Assembly (NCBI GenBank): GCA_045577925.1
Contig: JAZNJH010000008.1
Location: forward strand, 32,601-96,600
DNA length: 64,000 nt
Origin: UBA4717 sp045577925
GTDB taxonomy: Bacteria; Bacillota; Clostridia; Oscillospirales; CAG-272
Direction of reading: 5' to 3'
Each line of letters starts with the position of its first letter. Positions within the stretch are counted from its first letter, which is position 1. Made by a program: the position numbers and the translations under genes. The notes beneath the pieces are model-generated. The model saw only the letters and a list, made by a program, of their open reading frames with translations. It did not search any database and was not told the origin of the DNA. This document shows positions 5,298-14,123 of this stretch, one piece after another.

Positions 5298-8200
5298 GAG
5301 AACTGATTTAAAGAAAATACTCGTAATCGGCTCAGGCCCTATTGTAATCGGTCAGGCGGCTGAATTCGACTACGCCGGAACACAGGCGTGCCTCGCTCTC
5401 AAAGAAGAGGGTTATGAGGTAGTTCTTTGTAACTCAAACCCTGCAACAATTATGACAGACACAACTATTGCCGATAAGGTATATATGGAACCTCTGACAC
5501 TTGAATATATAGCAAAGATACTCCGTTACGAAAGACCTGACGCGATAGTTCCCGGTATCGGCGGTCAGACAGGACTTAACCTCGCGATGCAGCTTGAAAA
5601 GAAGGGTATTCTCAAAGAGTGCCAGGTTGAGCTTCTCGGTACAAGCAGCGACAGTATAGAAATGGCAGAAGACAGAGAGAGATTCAAGGAGCTTTGCGAA
5701 AGACTCGGTGAGCCTGTTCTCCCTTCGCTTATAGCTAATTCCATGGATGAAGGATTAGCGGCAGCAGAAGAGATCGGATATCCCGTTGTTCTTCGCCCCG
5801 CTTTTACACTCGGCGGTACAGGCGGGGGCTTTGCCAATAACGAAGAAGAATTCAGAGAAATAATGAAGAATGCACTCGTGCTTTCTCCTGTACATCAGGT
5901 GCTCGTAGAAAAGAGCATCAAGGGATACAAGGAGATCGAATACGAGGCAATGCGCGATGCTAATGACACCGCAATTACAATATGCAATATGGAAAACGTA
6001 GACCCCGTCGGAATCCATACAGGTGACTCGATAGTAGTTTGCCCGTCGCAGACTCTTACGAACAAGGAGCATCAGATGCTTCGCTCAAGTGCGCTTAAAA
6101 TAATCCGTGCACTCAAGATTGAGGGAGGATGTAATATTCAGTTTGCACTCGACCCCCACTCGTTCAAGTATTACCTTATCGAAGTAAATCCCAGAGTTTC
6201 GCGCTCATCCGCACTTGCATCCAAGGCAAGTGGCTTCCCGATAGCACGTGTATCAGCAAAAATAAGCGTTGGTATGCACCTTGACGAGATCCAACTTGCA
6301 AATACTCCTGCATCATTTGAACCTGCAATTGACTATGTTGTAACAAAGATGCCTCGTTTCCCGTTCGATAAATTCACAACCGCGAATAATGTTCTCGGCA
6401 CGCAGATGAAGGCAACCGGTGAGGTAATGAGCATCGGACGTACGATTGAAGAAAGCCTTCTCAAAGCAATCCGCTCGCTTGAAATTGGCGTGTACCACCT
6501 TCACATGCACAAGTTCGATTCTTATAAAGCTGACGAGCTTTTAGAATATGTGAAGCTTGGAACAGACGACAGAATTTATGCCATAGCAGAGCTTCTTCGC
6601 CGTGGTGCTGACATCGGTATGATCGCCGATGCAACGCAGATAGATATGCTCTTTATTGAAAAGTTCAAGAATATCATAGACGAAGAAAATGAGCTTAAGG
6701 CGAACGTCGGAAACCTCGACGTATTAAGAGAAGCTAAGAGAATGGGCTTCTGCGACAGAGCAGTTGCAGACATGTGGTCAATGAGCGAGCTTGACGTTTT
6801 CAATATGCGTGTTAAAGAAAACATCATGCCGGTTTATAAGATGATCGACTCATGCGCTTCCGAGTTCAAGAGTTACGTTCCTTACCTTTACTCAACGTAC
6901 GAAGAGGAAAACGAATCAGTAGTAACCGACCGTAAGAAAGTAATCGTTCTCGGTTCAGGTCCTATCCGAATCGGACAGGGCGTTGAGTTTGACTATTCAA
7001 CAGTACACGCGGTATCAACAATAAGAAAAGCGGGTTATGAAGCTATAATAATAAACAATAACCCTGAAACAGTATCAACGGACTATACGACCTCAGATAA
7101 GCTCTACTTTGAGCCTCTCTGTACTGAGGACGTAATGAATATAATTATGCTTGAAAAGCCTGACGGTGTTATCGCTTCTCTCGGAGGACAGACAGCAATC
7201 AACCTTGCAGAACCGCTCAGAGCACGCGGAGTCAAGCTTATCGGTACAGATTGCGATGCTATTGAACGTGCCGAAAACCGCGATTCTTTTGAAAAGATCC
7301 TTCACTCGCTAAGCATCCCTCAGCCTAAGGGTAAGGCGGTAACTAAAATTGAAGACGGCGTAAAGGCAGCGGCAGATATCGGATATCCCGTTCTCGTTCG
7401 CCCGAGCTTTGTTCTCGGCGGACGTGCGATGCAGATAGTAGCAAATGAAGAACAGCTTCGCCACTACCTCAAGACAGCGGTTGAAATTGATGATGATAAG
7501 CCCGTACTCGTTGATAAGTATATACAGGGCAAGGAAGTTGAAGTAGATGCAGTATGCGACGGTAAGGACGTGTTCATTCCCGGTATCATGGAGCTTGTTG
7601 AAAGAACAGGTATCCACTCGGGTGACTCGATAAGCGTTTACCCCTCATTCAGTATTTCGCAGAAAGTCAAGGATAAGATTATTGAATATACCGAAAAGCT
7701 GGGACTTGGTATCGGAATCATCGGACTTTTCAATATCCAGTTTATCGTTGATTCAAACGAAGATGTGTATATCATAGAAGTAAACCCCCGTTCATCACGT
7801 ACTGTTCCGTTTCTTTCCAAGGCAACGGGATACAGCCTTGCAGATATTGCAACACTTGTAATACTCGGCAAGTCACTAAAGGAGCAGGGCTATACAGAAA
7901 AATATCCGGCAGAAAAGAAGCGCTATTATGTAAAAGTTCCTGCCTTCTCGTTCTCGAAACTTCGCGGACTTGACGCGTACCTCTCGCCCGAAATGAAGTC
8001 AACGGGTGAAGCAATAGGTTATGATGATAAGATGACACGTGCGCTTTACAAAGCACTTCAGGCATCGGGTATGAACCTTATGAACTACGGAACAGTTCTT
8101 GTAACAGTAGCAGACAGAGATAAGGAAGAAGCGCTTCCTCTTATAAGAAGATTCTATAACCTCGGTTTCAATATTCAGGCAACTGAAGGAACAGCTGAGT

Positions 8201-8466
8201 TCTTGAAACAACACGGGATACGCACGAGAGTAAAGCAGAAGATCAGTGAAGGATCTGATGATATCCCTAGTGCTATAAGACAGGGATACGTTACCTACGT
8301 TATCAATACCCGTGACGTTGCAAGTGGCGCCGAAAACGACGGACACGCAATAAGACAGTGCGCCGTTGAAAATAACGTAACTATATTCACGGCGCTCGAT
8401 ACAGTACGTGTTGTGCTTGACGTGCTTGAGGAAACAACGCTTCTCATTTCAACTATTGATGCGTAA
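5290..8466 (+). CDS. carB: Carbamoyl-phosphate synthase large chain
   Basis: Makes carbamoyl phosphate from bicarbonate, ammonia and two ATP. The 1058-residue protein shows the expected internal duplication. ATP-grasp half 1 begins at VIGSGPIVIGQAAEFDYAGTQ (near 12) and half 2 at VLGSGPIRIGQGVEFDYS (near 551). Each half has FxLGG and EVNPRxSRxS motifs. The C-terminal MGS-like domain (about 930-1058), which binds UMP or ornithine in relatives, is present. Length is normal for the family. It overlaps carA by 8 bases and has its own GGAGG. Because the partner CarA looks unable to hydrolyse glutamine, this subunit probably takes ammonia from solution. Confidence 0.97.
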   Translation: MPKRTDLKKILVIGSGPIVIGQAAEFDYAGTQACLALKEEGYEVVLCNSNPATIMTDTTIADKVYMEPLTLEYIAKILRYERPDAIVPGIGGQTGLNLAMQLEKKGILKECQVELLGTSSDSIEMAEDRERFKELCERLGEPVLPSLIANSMDEGLAAAEEIGYPVVLRPAFTLGGTGGGFANNEEEFREIMKNALVLSPVHQVLVEKSIKGYKEIEYEAMRDANDTAITICNMENVDPVGIHTGDSIVVCPSQTLTNKEHQMLRSSALKIIRALKIEGGCNIQFALDPHSFKYYLIEVNPRVSRSSALASKASGFPIARVSAKISVGMHLDEIQLANTPASFEPAIDYVVTKMPRFPFDKFTTANNVLGTQMKATGEVMSIGRTIEESLLKAIRSLEIGVYHLHMHKFDSYKADELLEYVKLGTDDRIYAIAELLRRGADIGMIADATQIDMLFIEKFKNIIDEENELKANVGNLDVLREAKRMGFCDRAVADMWSMSELDVFNMRVKENIMPVYKMIDSCASEFKSYVPYLYSTYEEENESVVTDRKKVIVLGSGPIRIGQGVEFDYSTVHAVSTIRKAGYEAIIINNNPETVSTDYTTSDKLYFEPLCTEDVMNIIMLEKPDGVIASLGGQTAINLAEPLRARGVKLIGTDCDAIERAENRDSFEKILHSLSIPQPKGKAVTKIEDGVKAAADIGYPVLVRPSFVLGGRAMQIVANEEQLRHYLKTAVEIDDDKPVLVDKYIQGKEVEVDAVCDGKDVFIPGIMELVERTGIHSGDSISVYPSFSISQKVKDKIIEYTEKLGLGIGIIGLFNIQFIVDSNEDVYIIEVNPRSSRTVPFLSKATGYSLADIATLVILGKSLKEQGYTEKYPAEKKRYYVKVPAFSFSKLRGLDAYLSPEMKSTGEAIGYDDKMTRALYKALQASGMNLMNYGTVLVTVADRDKEEALPLIRRFYNLGFNIQATEGTAEFLKQHGIRTRVKQKISEGSDDIPSAIRQGYVTYVINTRDVASGAENDGHAIRQCAVENNVTIFTALDTVRVVLDVLEETTLLISTIDA

Positions 8467-8483
8467 GACGGAGACTTTATATT

Positions 8484-9218
8484 ATGAAGCAGACCTTGTT
8501 TGAAATAACTCAAAATAAAGCACTGACCTCAAGCGTGTATAAAATGGTGCTTAGAGGAGATACAACAGATATCACTTCACCGGGGCAGTTTGTTAATATA
8601 AAGCTTGACGGACTTTATCTGCGCAGACCTATATCAGTCTGTGACTGTGAAGAAGGAAAACTTACTCTTATCTATAAGGTGGTAGGACACGGCACAGAGC
8701 AGATGAGTAAAATGTCAGATGGCAGGCTTGATATTCTGACAGGTCTTGGTAACGGATACGATACAATAAAATCAGGAGACCACCCTCTGCTTGTAGGCGG
8801 AGGTGTTGGTGTGCCGCCGCTTTACATGCTCGCTAAAAAGCTTATTAGCGATGGCAAAAAGGTAAGCGTAGTGCTTGGTTTCAATACAAAAGACGAGATA
8901 TTCTGTGAAGAAGACTTCAAGGCACTCGGCGCAGAAGTTTACGTTACGACCGTAGACGGAAGCTATGGAGTAAAAGGCTTCGTTACAAACGTCATTGATT
9001 CTATCGACTATACCTACACGTATTCGTGCGGGCCTGAGCCTATGCTTAAAGCGCTTTACAACGCTTCGAAGACCTCAGGACAGTATAGCTTTGAAGAACG
9101 TATGGGATGCGGATTCGGAGCGTGCATGGGATGCTCGTGCAAGACATTATACGGCAACAAGAGAATATGTAAAGACGGTCCTGTGCTTGAAAAGGAGGAG
9201 ATAATATGGGAAAAATGA
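8484..9218 (+). CDS. pyrK: Dihydroorotate dehydrogenase B, electron-transfer subunit
   Basis: The FAD and [2Fe-2S] subunit passes electrons from PyrD to NAD+. The 244-residue protein has an N-terminal FAD-binding barrel with LRRPISVCD (about 49-57), a nucleotide-binding Rossmann part with GGGVGVPPLYMLAK (about 105-118), and the C-terminal cluster motif GCGFGACMGCSCKT...CKDG with four cysteines. The pair is the NAD-dependent class 1B enzyme of Gram-positive anaerobes. The gene overlaps pyrD by 13 bases. Confidence 0.95.
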   Translation: MKQTLFEITQNKALTSSVYKMVLRGDTTDITSPGQFVNIKLDGLYLRRPISVCDCEEGKLTLIYKVVGHGTEQMSKMSDGRLDILTGLGNGYDTIKSGDHPLLVGGGVGVPPLYMLAKKLISDGKKVSVVLGFNTKDEIFCEEDFKALGAEVYVTTVDGSYGVKGFVTNVIDSIDYTYTYSCGPEPMLKALYNASKTSGQYSFEERMGCGFGACMGCSCKTLYGNKRICKDGPVLEKEEIIWEK

Positions 9219-10120
9219 ACGTAAATTTATGCGGCATTGAGCTTGATAACCCGATTATCCCCGCAAGCGGAACGTTTGGATTCGGCAGAGAATTTGCTGA
9301 GCTTTACGATATAAATATTCTAGGTACTTTCTCGTTTAAAGGAACAACAAAAGACCCTCGCTTCGGTAATCCCACACCGAGAATTGCCGAGTGCAAGGCG
9401 GGCATGATAAATGCCGTTGGACTGCAGAATCCCGGTGTAGAAAAGGTAATAGCCGAAGAACTTTCTGAGCTTCGTAAAATATTCAATAAAAAAGTAATGG
9501 CAAACGTGAGTGGATTTTCTGTTGAGGATTATGCATACACGTGTGAAAAGCTTGATAAGTGTGAACAGGTCGGCTGGCTTGAAGTAAACGTTAGCTGCCC
9601 TAACGTACACGGCGGCGGCATGAGCTTCGGTACGTCTCCGGAAGCGGCGGCGACAGTTACAAAGGCAGTAAAGGCTGTCACAACAAAGCCTGTTATAATC
9701 AAGCTTTCGCCTAACGTTACAGACATCGTAAGCATAGCAAAAGCTTGCGAGGAGGCAGGTGCCGACGGTATCAGCCTTATAAACACACTTCTCGGAATGA
9801 GAATAGACCTCAAGACAAAAAAGCCTGTTATAGCCAATAAAATGGGCGGCTTCTCGGGCGATGCGATTTTCCCCGTAGCCGTAAGAATGGTATACCAGGT
9901 AGCCACAGCAGTAAAAATACCCGTTGTCGGTATGGGCGGCGTATCATCTGCCGAAGACGTGATTGAAATGATGCTTGCAGGTGCAACTGCCGTTGAAGTA
10001 GGTGCTGCAAACCTCATAAATCCGTACGCCTGCCGTGATATAATTAACGATCTCCCGGCGGTAATGGAAAAATATAAAATAAACTCTCTTGCCGAGATAA
10101 TCGGTGCAGCGAGAGACTGA
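9206..10120 (+). CDS. pyrD: Dihydroorotate dehydrogenase B (NAD+), catalytic subunit
   Basis: Oxidises dihydroorotate to orotate with FMN, step 4 of UMP synthesis. The 304-residue TIM-barrel protein begins with NPIIPASGTFGFG (about 15-27). It has the catalytic cysteine in EVNVSCPNVHGGG (near 131) and ends with the FMN phosphate loop around GMGGVSSAEDVIEMMLAGA (near 245). The cysteine base is characteristic of class 1 enzymes. The start ATG 9206 lies inside pyrK after AAGGAGGAG. Confidence 0.96.
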   Translation: MGKMNVNLCGIELDNPIIPASGTFGFGREFAELYDINILGTFSFKGTTKDPRFGNPTPRIAECKAGMINAVGLQNPGVEKVIAEELSELRKIFNKKVMANVSGFSVEDYAYTCEKLDKCEQVGWLEVNVSCPNVHGGGMSFGTSPEAAATVTKAVKAVTTKPVIIKLSPNVTDIVSIAKACEEAGADGISLINTLLGMRIDLKTKKPVIANKMGGFSGDAIFPVAVRMVYQVATAVKIPVVGMGGVSSAEDVIEMMLAGATAVEVGAANLINPYACRDIINDLPAVMEKYKINSLAEIIGAARD

Positions 10121-10137
10121 CAGAAAGGAAAATCAAA

Positions 10138-10836
10138 ATGGGTAAGGACGTAATTATTGCCTGCGATTTTAATAGCGCAGAGCAGGTCTTCGCATTTCTC
10201 GATAAATTTACAGACACAAAGCCTTTCGTAAAGATCGGCATGGAGCTTTATTATGCGGAAGGTCCGCAAATCGTTAAGGAGATCAAAGCAAGAGGACATA
10301 AGATCTTCCTTGATCTCAAGCTTCACGATATTCCCAACACAGTAAAGAAGTCTATGGCGGTTCTTTCAAACCTAGACGTTGATATGTGTAATCTTCACGC
10401 ATCAGGTACAGGTAAAATGATGGAAGCGGCCCTTGAAGGACTCACACGTCCAGACGGCACACGTCCGCTTCTTATCGCAGTAACTCAGCTTACTTCAACA
10501 GATGAAGAAACCATGAGAACTGACCTTCTTATAGAAAAGCCTATCGACGAGGTTGTTATGCATTACGCAAAAAATGCAAAGAACGCAGGACTTGACGGTG
10601 TGGTTTGCTCGCCTCTTGAAGCAGGTAAGGTTCACGATCTCTGCGGTAAGGACTTTATGACGGTAACTCCAGGCGTCCGTTTTGCAGACGGCGACATTGG
10701 CGACCAGAAGAGAGTTATGACTCCTGCGCAGGCAAAGGAAATAGGATCCGACTATATAGTAGTCGGAAGACCGATAACTGCGGCGGAAGATCCGGTAGCG
10801 GCGTATAAGAGATGCGTTACTGAATTCGTAGGGTAA
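10138..10836 (+). CDS. pyrF: Orotidine 5'-phosphate decarboxylase
   Basis: Decarboxylates OMP to UMP, the last step of the pathway. The 232-residue TIM-barrel protein carries the catalytic lysine/aspartate array in FLDLKLHDIPNTVKKS (about 59-74). The phosphate-binding end is TPGVRF and IVVGRPIT (near residues 178 and 210). The length matches the short pyrF type of Bacillota. The ribosome site AAAGG lies 8 bases before the ATG, 17 bases after pyrD. Confidence 0.96.
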   Translation: MGKDVIIACDFNSAEQVFAFLDKFTDTKPFVKIGMELYYAEGPQIVKEIKARGHKIFLDLKLHDIPNTVKKSMAVLSNLDVDMCNLHASGTGKMMEAALEGLTRPDGTRPLLIAVTQLTSTDEETMRTDLLIEKPIDEVVMHYAKNAKNAGLDGVVCSPLEAGKVHDLCGKDFMTVTPGVRFADGDIGDQKRVMTPAQAKEIGSDYIVVGRPITAAEDPVAAYKRCVTEFVG

Positions 10837-10854
10837 AAAGAAAGGAATAAAATT

Positions 10855-11487
10855 ATGGAAAAGCTTATAGCAAAAGATTTACTATCAATAAAGGCGGTAT
10901 TTTTCCGTCCCGACGAGCCTTTTACATGGGCAAGCGGAATCAAGAGCCCCGTATATTGCGATAACAGACTCACACTTACAGCACCCAAGGTACGTAACGA
11001 CGTAGAAAACGGACTCTGTGAGCTTGTAAAGAAGCATTACCCTGAATGCGAAGTACTTATGGGAACTTCAACAGCCGGCATCGCTCACGCAGCTATCTGC
11101 GGACATATCCTCGATATGCCTATGGGCTACGTTCGTTCAGGCGCTAAGGATCACGGCAGACAGAATCAGATCGAGGGTAAGCTTGAAGCAGGACAGAAGG
11201 TCGTCGTAGTGGAAGACCTTATCTCAACAGGCGGAAGCGTTATCGAAGTAGTAAACGTTTTAAGAGAAGCCGGTGCCGAAGTTCTCGGTATCGTCAGCAT
11301 CTTCACATATGGTATGAAGAAAGGTCTTGACCGCCTTGCGGAAGCAAACGTCAAGAACGTGTCGCTTACAAACTTTGACGTTATCGCAGAGGTAGCGTCT
11401 GAAGAAGGCTACATTAAGCCAGAAGACGTAAAAAGACTTATCGCTTTCAGAAACAATCCCTCAGACGAAAGCTGGATAAAAGCGTAA
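10855..11487 (+). CDS. pyrE: Orotate phosphoribosyltransferase
   Basis: Joins orotate to PRPP to give OMP, step 5. The 210-residue protein has the substrate segment FTWASGIKSPVYCDNR (about 22-37), the flexible catalytic loop with KDHGRQNQIEG, and the PRPP-binding signature VVVVEDLISTGGS near residue 115. It lies 18 bases after pyrF with its own AAAGGA site, in the same operon. Confidence 0.96.
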   Translation: MEKLIAKDLLSIKAVFFRPDEPFTWASGIKSPVYCDNRLTLTAPKVRNDVENGLCELVKKHYPECEVLMGTSTAGIAHAAICGHILDMPMGYVRSGAKDHGRQNQIEGKLEAGQKVVVVEDLISTGGSVIEVVNVLREAGAEVLGIVSIFTYGMKKGLDRLAEANVKNVSLTNFDVIAEVASEEGYIKPEDVKRLIAFRNNPSDESWIKA

Positions 11488-11527
11488 AAACGTTTTGTGC
11501 CGCAATGGCGGCTGAATGGAGAAAATC

Positions 11528-12640
11528 ATGAGAAGTCTTATGGATCCGCTTGATTTAAGCGTTGAGGAAATTGACGAGCTTATTGCGCGTGCAAACGATA
11601 TTATAGATAACCCGGCAAAATACAGCGAAATGTGCCGCGGCAAGAAGCTTGCAACACTCTTTTTTGAACCGTCAACAAGAACTCGACTGAGTTTTGAAGC
11701 GGCTATGTACGAGCTTGGCGGAAATGTTCTCGGCTTTTCTGCTGCAAACAGTTCATCTGCTGCAAAAGGTGAAAGCGTTGCTGATACGGCAAAAACGGTT
11801 AGCTGCTATGCCGATATTATCGCTATGCGCCACCCTCTTGAGGGCGCACCTTACGTTGCATCACTTAACTCAGACGTCCCGATAATAAATGCAGGAGACG
11901 GAGGACATAACCATCCGACCCAGACCCTTGCAGACCTTTTAACGATAAGCCGCGAAAAGGGAAGACTCAATAATCTTACAGTCGGATTTTGCGGAGACCT
12001 CAAATACGGCAGAACTGTTCACTCGCTTATAATTGCACTTGCAAGATATGCAGGTATTAAAATAGTTCTCATATCACCCGATGAACTAAAACTTCCCAAC
12101 TACGTTAAGATCGGCGTTCTTGACAGACAGAATATTCCTTACAGTGAATGTGACGATCTTGAAAAAGCTATACCTGAGCTTGATATACTCTATATGACAC
12201 GCATACAGGGTGAGCGCTTTGCAGATAAAGACGAGTATGAACGTCTCAAGGACTTTTACATACTTACTCCCGATAAGCTAACCCATGCTAAAGAGGACCT
12301 TTCGATAATGCATCCGCTTCCCAGAGTAAATGAGATAAGCGTTGCAATAGATAATGATAAGCGTGCTTGCTATTTCAAGCAGGTAAGTAACGGTAAGTAT
12401 ATCCGTATGGCGCTTATACTTAAGCTGCTCGGTATTACTGAGTCTGATGCGCCCAAACCTGATAAGAGCAAGGAAATTCTTATAAAAGATAAGCTTGTAT
12501 GTAAGAATACAAGATGTATTACCTCCTCTGAACAGGAGCTTGAACAGGTCTTCAAGGTAACAGACGTTGATGCCGGAATCTGCAGATGTATATACTGCGA
12601 GAAGAAATCCGAAAAGCTTTATAGCGAAATAAATCTTTAA
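11528..12640 (+). CDS. pyrB: Aspartate carbamoyltransferase with a C-terminal PyrI-type zinc domain
   Basis: Forms N-carbamoyl-aspartate from carbamoyl phosphate and aspartate, step 2. Residues 1-305 are a normal catalytic chain with the carbamoyl-phosphate loop FFEPSTRTRLSFE, the 80s loop SSAAKGES, GDGGHNHPTQTL and MHPLPRVNEI. A tail of about 60 residues follows, with Cys325, Cys330, Cys354 and Cys357 in a C-x4-C-x23-C-x2-C pattern, the spacing of the zinc domain of the E. coli regulatory chain PyrI. The nucleotide-binding domain of PyrI is absent, so the tail may stabilise assembly without CTP control. An upstream in-frame ATG at 11516 is less likely because GGAG (11518-11521) lies 6 bases before ATG 11528. 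Confidence 0.93.
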   Translation: MRSLMDPLDLSVEEIDELIARANDIIDNPAKYSEMCRGKKLATLFFEPSTRTRLSFEAAMYELGGNVLGFSAANSSSAAKGESVADTAKTVSCYADIIAMRHPLEGAPYVASLNSDVPIINAGDGGHNHPTQTLADLLTISREKGRLNNLTVGFCGDLKYGRTVHSLIIALARYAGIKIVLISPDELKLPNYVKIGVLDRQNIPYSECDDLEKAIPELDILYMTRIQGERFADKDEYERLKDFYILTPDKLTHAKEDLSIMHPLPRVNEISVAIDNDKRACYFKQVSNGKYIRMALILKLLGITESDAPKPDKSKEILIKDKLVCKNTRCITSSEQELEQVFKVTDVDAGICRCIYCEKKSEKLYSEINL

Positions 12641-12648
12641 ATTATAAT

Positions 12649-12680
12649 GGCGTACAGTCTTTTCTGTACGCCTTGTAATA
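12649..12680 (+). terminator. Hairpin terminator ending the pyr operon
   Basis: GGCGTACAG (12649-12657) pairs perfectly with CTGTACGCC (12664-12672). The following tail TTGTAATATT is a weak T tract, so termination may be partial. Confidence 0.6.
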
Positions 12681-12734
12681 TTAAAGCATTTCCGTGAAAA
12701 TAATTACACGTGATTAAAAGTACGGAGCTGTATT

Positions 12735-14096
12735 ATGTTAAGAAGTGAAAAAATAAAGAGAATATATGCCTTTATAATAAGTGCACTCCTTATCGTATCG
12801 ATCGCGGCGCTTGTTTGGGCTATGAATAATCAGACTGCGCTTTGCAGAGACGATTATTCATATTCGTATACCTTCGCAGTCAAAGAAAACAAATTCAGAA
12901 TAACAAATTTCAGGCAGATCATAGATTCTCAGATAAATCACTATAAGGTGATGAACGGACGAGCTGTAACACATACGCTTGCGCAAACCTTTCTGATGTT
13001 TGATAAAAGTATCTTTAATCTAATCAACACAGTGGCGTTTATTATTCTGATCTGTCTTATAGTATATCACTCAAAACAGGCAGGGAAGAACCACTTTTCG
13101 ATAATGTTTCTTTCCGCTTTTTTGAGCCTCTGGTTCTTTACACCGTCATTCGGTAAGAGTTATTTGTGGCTAACAGGGGCGTGCAACTACCTCTGGGGCA
13201 TTCTTATAATACTTTTATACCTTTTGCCGCTCAGACACGCTTTGAACGGACCCTGCGGCATGAAGTTGACGACCATGATAGTCCTGTCGCCTCTGTATTT
13301 TGTTTCAGGGCTTATAGCAGGGTGGACAAACGAAAATACGTCAGCGGCTCTAATGGTTATTAGTTTGCTTCTGATAATTGCAATAACTATAAAATACAGG
13401 CGCTTACCCGTGTGGCCACTTACAGGTTTTGCTGGCAACATCTGCGGATTTCTTTTGATGATACTTGCACCGGGTCAGTCGGTAAGACTTGAAGCAAACG
13501 GCGGATTCGGTTCTGTTGATGTGTGGCTTAAGCGCTTTGTGTCTATCAGTACCGATATGTTTAAATATCATGGGATACTCCTGATGCTGGCCTTTATATT
13601 TGTAGTGATAGCCATAATAAGAAAAAACAAACCAAAAGACTTTCTTATCACAGGTATATTTTTCGTTGGTTGGCTTGCATCTGTATATTCAATGATACTC
13701 TCACCATACTTTCCGCTTCGAACCTGGAGTGGACCGACGATACTTTTAACGATAACGCTTTTGTCTGCAATGTCGCAAGCATTGCCTGAAGATATTGGCA
13801 GAAAAACAAGTGTTATTATATGCATTATAGCCGCATGTCTTGGATATATATTTGCCGAGGATTATAAGCAAGCATATAATGATGTCAGCATAACCAAAGC
13901 GGCGGTTGATGCGCGTGTGGAAGCCATAAACAACGCTAAAAGAGAGGGAGTAAGCGAAATCGAACTCGATGCCATATACGGGCATTCAAGATTTGATGCA
14001 TACGTTTCCATAGGAGATTTGAACAATGACTCATCAACATGGCCAAATACGGCAATTGCTATGTACTTTGGACTTGATGAGGTTAGAAAAAAGTAA
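12735..14096 (+). CDS. Polytopic membrane protein, DUF6056-like
   Basis: A 453-residue protein with about ten hydrophobic segments, the first at 11-30. The extracytoplasmic loop after it contains CRDDYSYSYTF and NGRAVTHTLAQTF, and a later loop has WTNENTSAA. This signature matches the DUF6056 family, a group of GT-C-like membrane proteins often near cell-surface polysaccharide genes. The acidic DD pair would suit a lipid-linked sugar transferase, but no activity is established. The C-terminal 60 residues are a soluble tail. ATG 12735 follows GGAG. It stands alone between the pyr and deo operons. Confidence 0.7.
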   Translation: MLRSEKIKRIYAFIISALLIVSIAALVWAMNNQTALCRDDYSYSYTFAVKENKFRITNFRQIIDSQINHYKVMNGRAVTHTLAQTFLMFDKSIFNLINTVAFIILICLIVYHSKQAGKNHFSIMFLSAFLSLWFFTPSFGKSYLWLTGACNYLWGILIILLYLLPLRHALNGPCGMKLTTMIVLSPLYFVSGLIAGWTNENTSAALMVISLLLIIAITIKYRRLPVWPLTGFAGNICGFLLMILAPGQSVRLEANGGFGSVDVWLKRFVSISTDMFKYHGILLMLAFIFVVIAIIRKNKPKDFLITGIFFVGWLASVYSMILSPYFPLRTWSGPTILLTITLLSAMSQALPEDIGRKTSVIICIIAACLGYIFAEDYKQAYNDVSITKAAVDARVEAINNAKREGVSEIELDAIYGHSRFDAYVSIGDLNNDSSTWPNTAIAMYFGLDEVRKK

Positions 14097-14098
14097 AA

Positions 14099-14123
14099 GG
14101 AACGGGGAAACCCGTTCCTTTTT
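14099..14123. terminator. Bidirectional terminator between the DUF6056-like gene and pdp
   Basis: GGAACGGG-GAAA-CCCGTTCC (14099-14118) is flanked by an A run and a T run, so it can end transcripts from both converging genes. Confidence 0.85.

Noticed and set aside
9529..10326. Long open frame on the minus strand across pyrD and pyrF
   Set aside because: It lies wholly antisense to two well-supported enzyme genes, lacks a ribosome site, and its translation resembles no protein family.
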